Positions 4,532-5,093 of a stretch of DNA of 5,093 bases are shown here, in pieces. Numbering within the stretch: position 1 is the first letter of the stretch; the number at the start of each line of letters is the position of its first letter. The stretch lies in assembly GCA_949747725.1 (NCBI GenBank), contig CATKFJ010000196.1, forward strand, positions 1-5,093, in the 5' to 3' direction. The position numbers were made by a program, and so were the translations under genes. Source of the DNA: an uncultured bacterium (GTDB lineage: Bacteria; Bacillota; Clostridia; Christensenellales; Pumilibacteraceae). The notes under the pieces are model-generated. The model did not search any database and had not been told where the DNA came from. It saw only the letters and a list, made by a program, of their open reading frames with translations.

Positions 4532-5093
4532 ATGAATAAACATCAGCAAATTTCGTTGCGTACTGTTATAGCGGTAATGGCGAGCATTGTTTTATGCTGT
4601 TGCGTTATAGCGGCGATAGCGGTTTTTGTAAAGCCGAGAAACGGTCGTTCATTGGCGTTGCATGAAACGCCCGAGATCGGCACGGCTGTAAACAGCGCCG
4701 CCGATGCTACGCCGTATCGCAATTATACCGCTGTAAGCGCCAAGCTTTTTGACGACGGCGTACTGTTTTACAACGGATTTTCCACGGGTTACGGCATTAA
4801 GGAAAACCTTGTAGTCACGGGCAGCTACAACGGCAAAACGTTCGTGCTGTCGCCCGATGAATTTTATGTGACTGCCGAGGGCTTGGGCGAGATCGAAAAG
4901 CTTGATTTTTCGGTCAATCCCGAAAAACTCGAAGTTACCGTTTGCGTGCCCGTTCAAGGCAAAACGCTTACTTCGTCCGCAGTGCAACTGACTATAGCGG
5001 ACGACTTGCCGGTTTTCGAAACAGTAACGGCTGTGTCTGCGGCGGTTTCTGACGATAATACCGATAAAACGATAAAAAACAGTTTGACCGTTA
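4532..5093 (+). CDS. Membrane-anchored extracellular protein with probable Ig-like domain (partial, 3' end missing)
   Basis: The frame runs from ATG 4532 to the window edge, 187 codons without a stop. The start is supported by AAGGAG (4521-4526) 5 nt upstream. Residues 11-33 are a single hydrophobic segment with three consecutive cysteines (22-24), following a short basic N-terminus. No signal-peptidase site is obvious, so it looks like a signal anchor with the rest outside the cell. Beyond a Ser/Ala/Thr-rich linker, residues about 68-155 are rich in beta strands. They include LVVTGSYNGKTFVLSPDEF (93-111), which resembles bacterial Ig-like domains of the 'LVVTGTY.DGT..LS..' kind, and a second strand pair from 132 to 155. 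Such proteins usually bind or decorate the cell surface. The downstream part, which would decide the function, is outside the window. The family call is from pattern only. Confidence 0.65.
   Translation, partial: MNKHQQISLRTVIAVMASIVLCCCVIAAIAVFVKPRNGRSLALHETPEIGTAVNSAADATPYRNYTAVSAKLFDDGVLFYNGFSTGYGIKENLVVTGSYNGKTFVLSPDEFYVTAEGLGEIEKLDFSVNPEKLEVTVCVPVQGKTLTSSAVQLTIADDLPVFETVTAVSAAVSDDNTDKTIKNSLTV

Overview
The window looks like chromosomal DNA from a low-to-moderate GC bacterium of the Bacillota, most likely an uncultured anaerobic member of the Clostridia. The grounds are a typical SpoVG, a MurC with the clostridial-style EACEY segment, AGGAGG-type ribosome binding sites, consensus TTGACA/TATAAT promoters and U-tailed intrinsic terminators. 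Intergenic DNA is clearly more AT-rich than the genes. No mobile element, CRISPR array, rRNA or tRNA gene was found.

Left part (1-2080, + strand). The window opens inside the 3' end of a gene that is probably dnaX (DNA polymerase III gamma/tau). A cytoplasmic-looking M14 zinc peptidase (353-1153) follows, then tadA (1196-1726), the tRNA adenosine-34 deaminase. A consensus promoter right behind tadA drives a small three-helix membrane protein (1793-2080) of unknown function.

Middle part (2074-3804). murC, the cell-wall UDP-MurNAc:L-alanine ligase, lies on the minus strand and its stop codon overlaps that of the membrane protein. Back to back with murC, across a 192-bp intergenic region with near-20-bp spaced repeats, is spoVG on the + strand with an extended -10 promoter. 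One or two intrinsic terminators follow it.

Right part (3805-5093, + strand). A 369-bp non-coding stretch holds a perfect 10-bp palindrome, several hairpins and a second strong intrinsic terminator at 4079-4110. That terminator lies just ahead of a small, highly charged helical protein (74 aa, 4174-4398). The initiation region of this gene has an imperfect upstream copy in which ATG is followed directly by TAA. This leader is the most unusual piece of the window and could be an attenuator or a small RNA gene. The window ends inside a membrane-anchored extracellular protein with a probable Ig-like domain (4532 onward).

Functionally the genes are housekeeping: replication, decoding, wall synthesis and possibly wall-peptide turnover. 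Three short or partial genes without a clear family are set among them.
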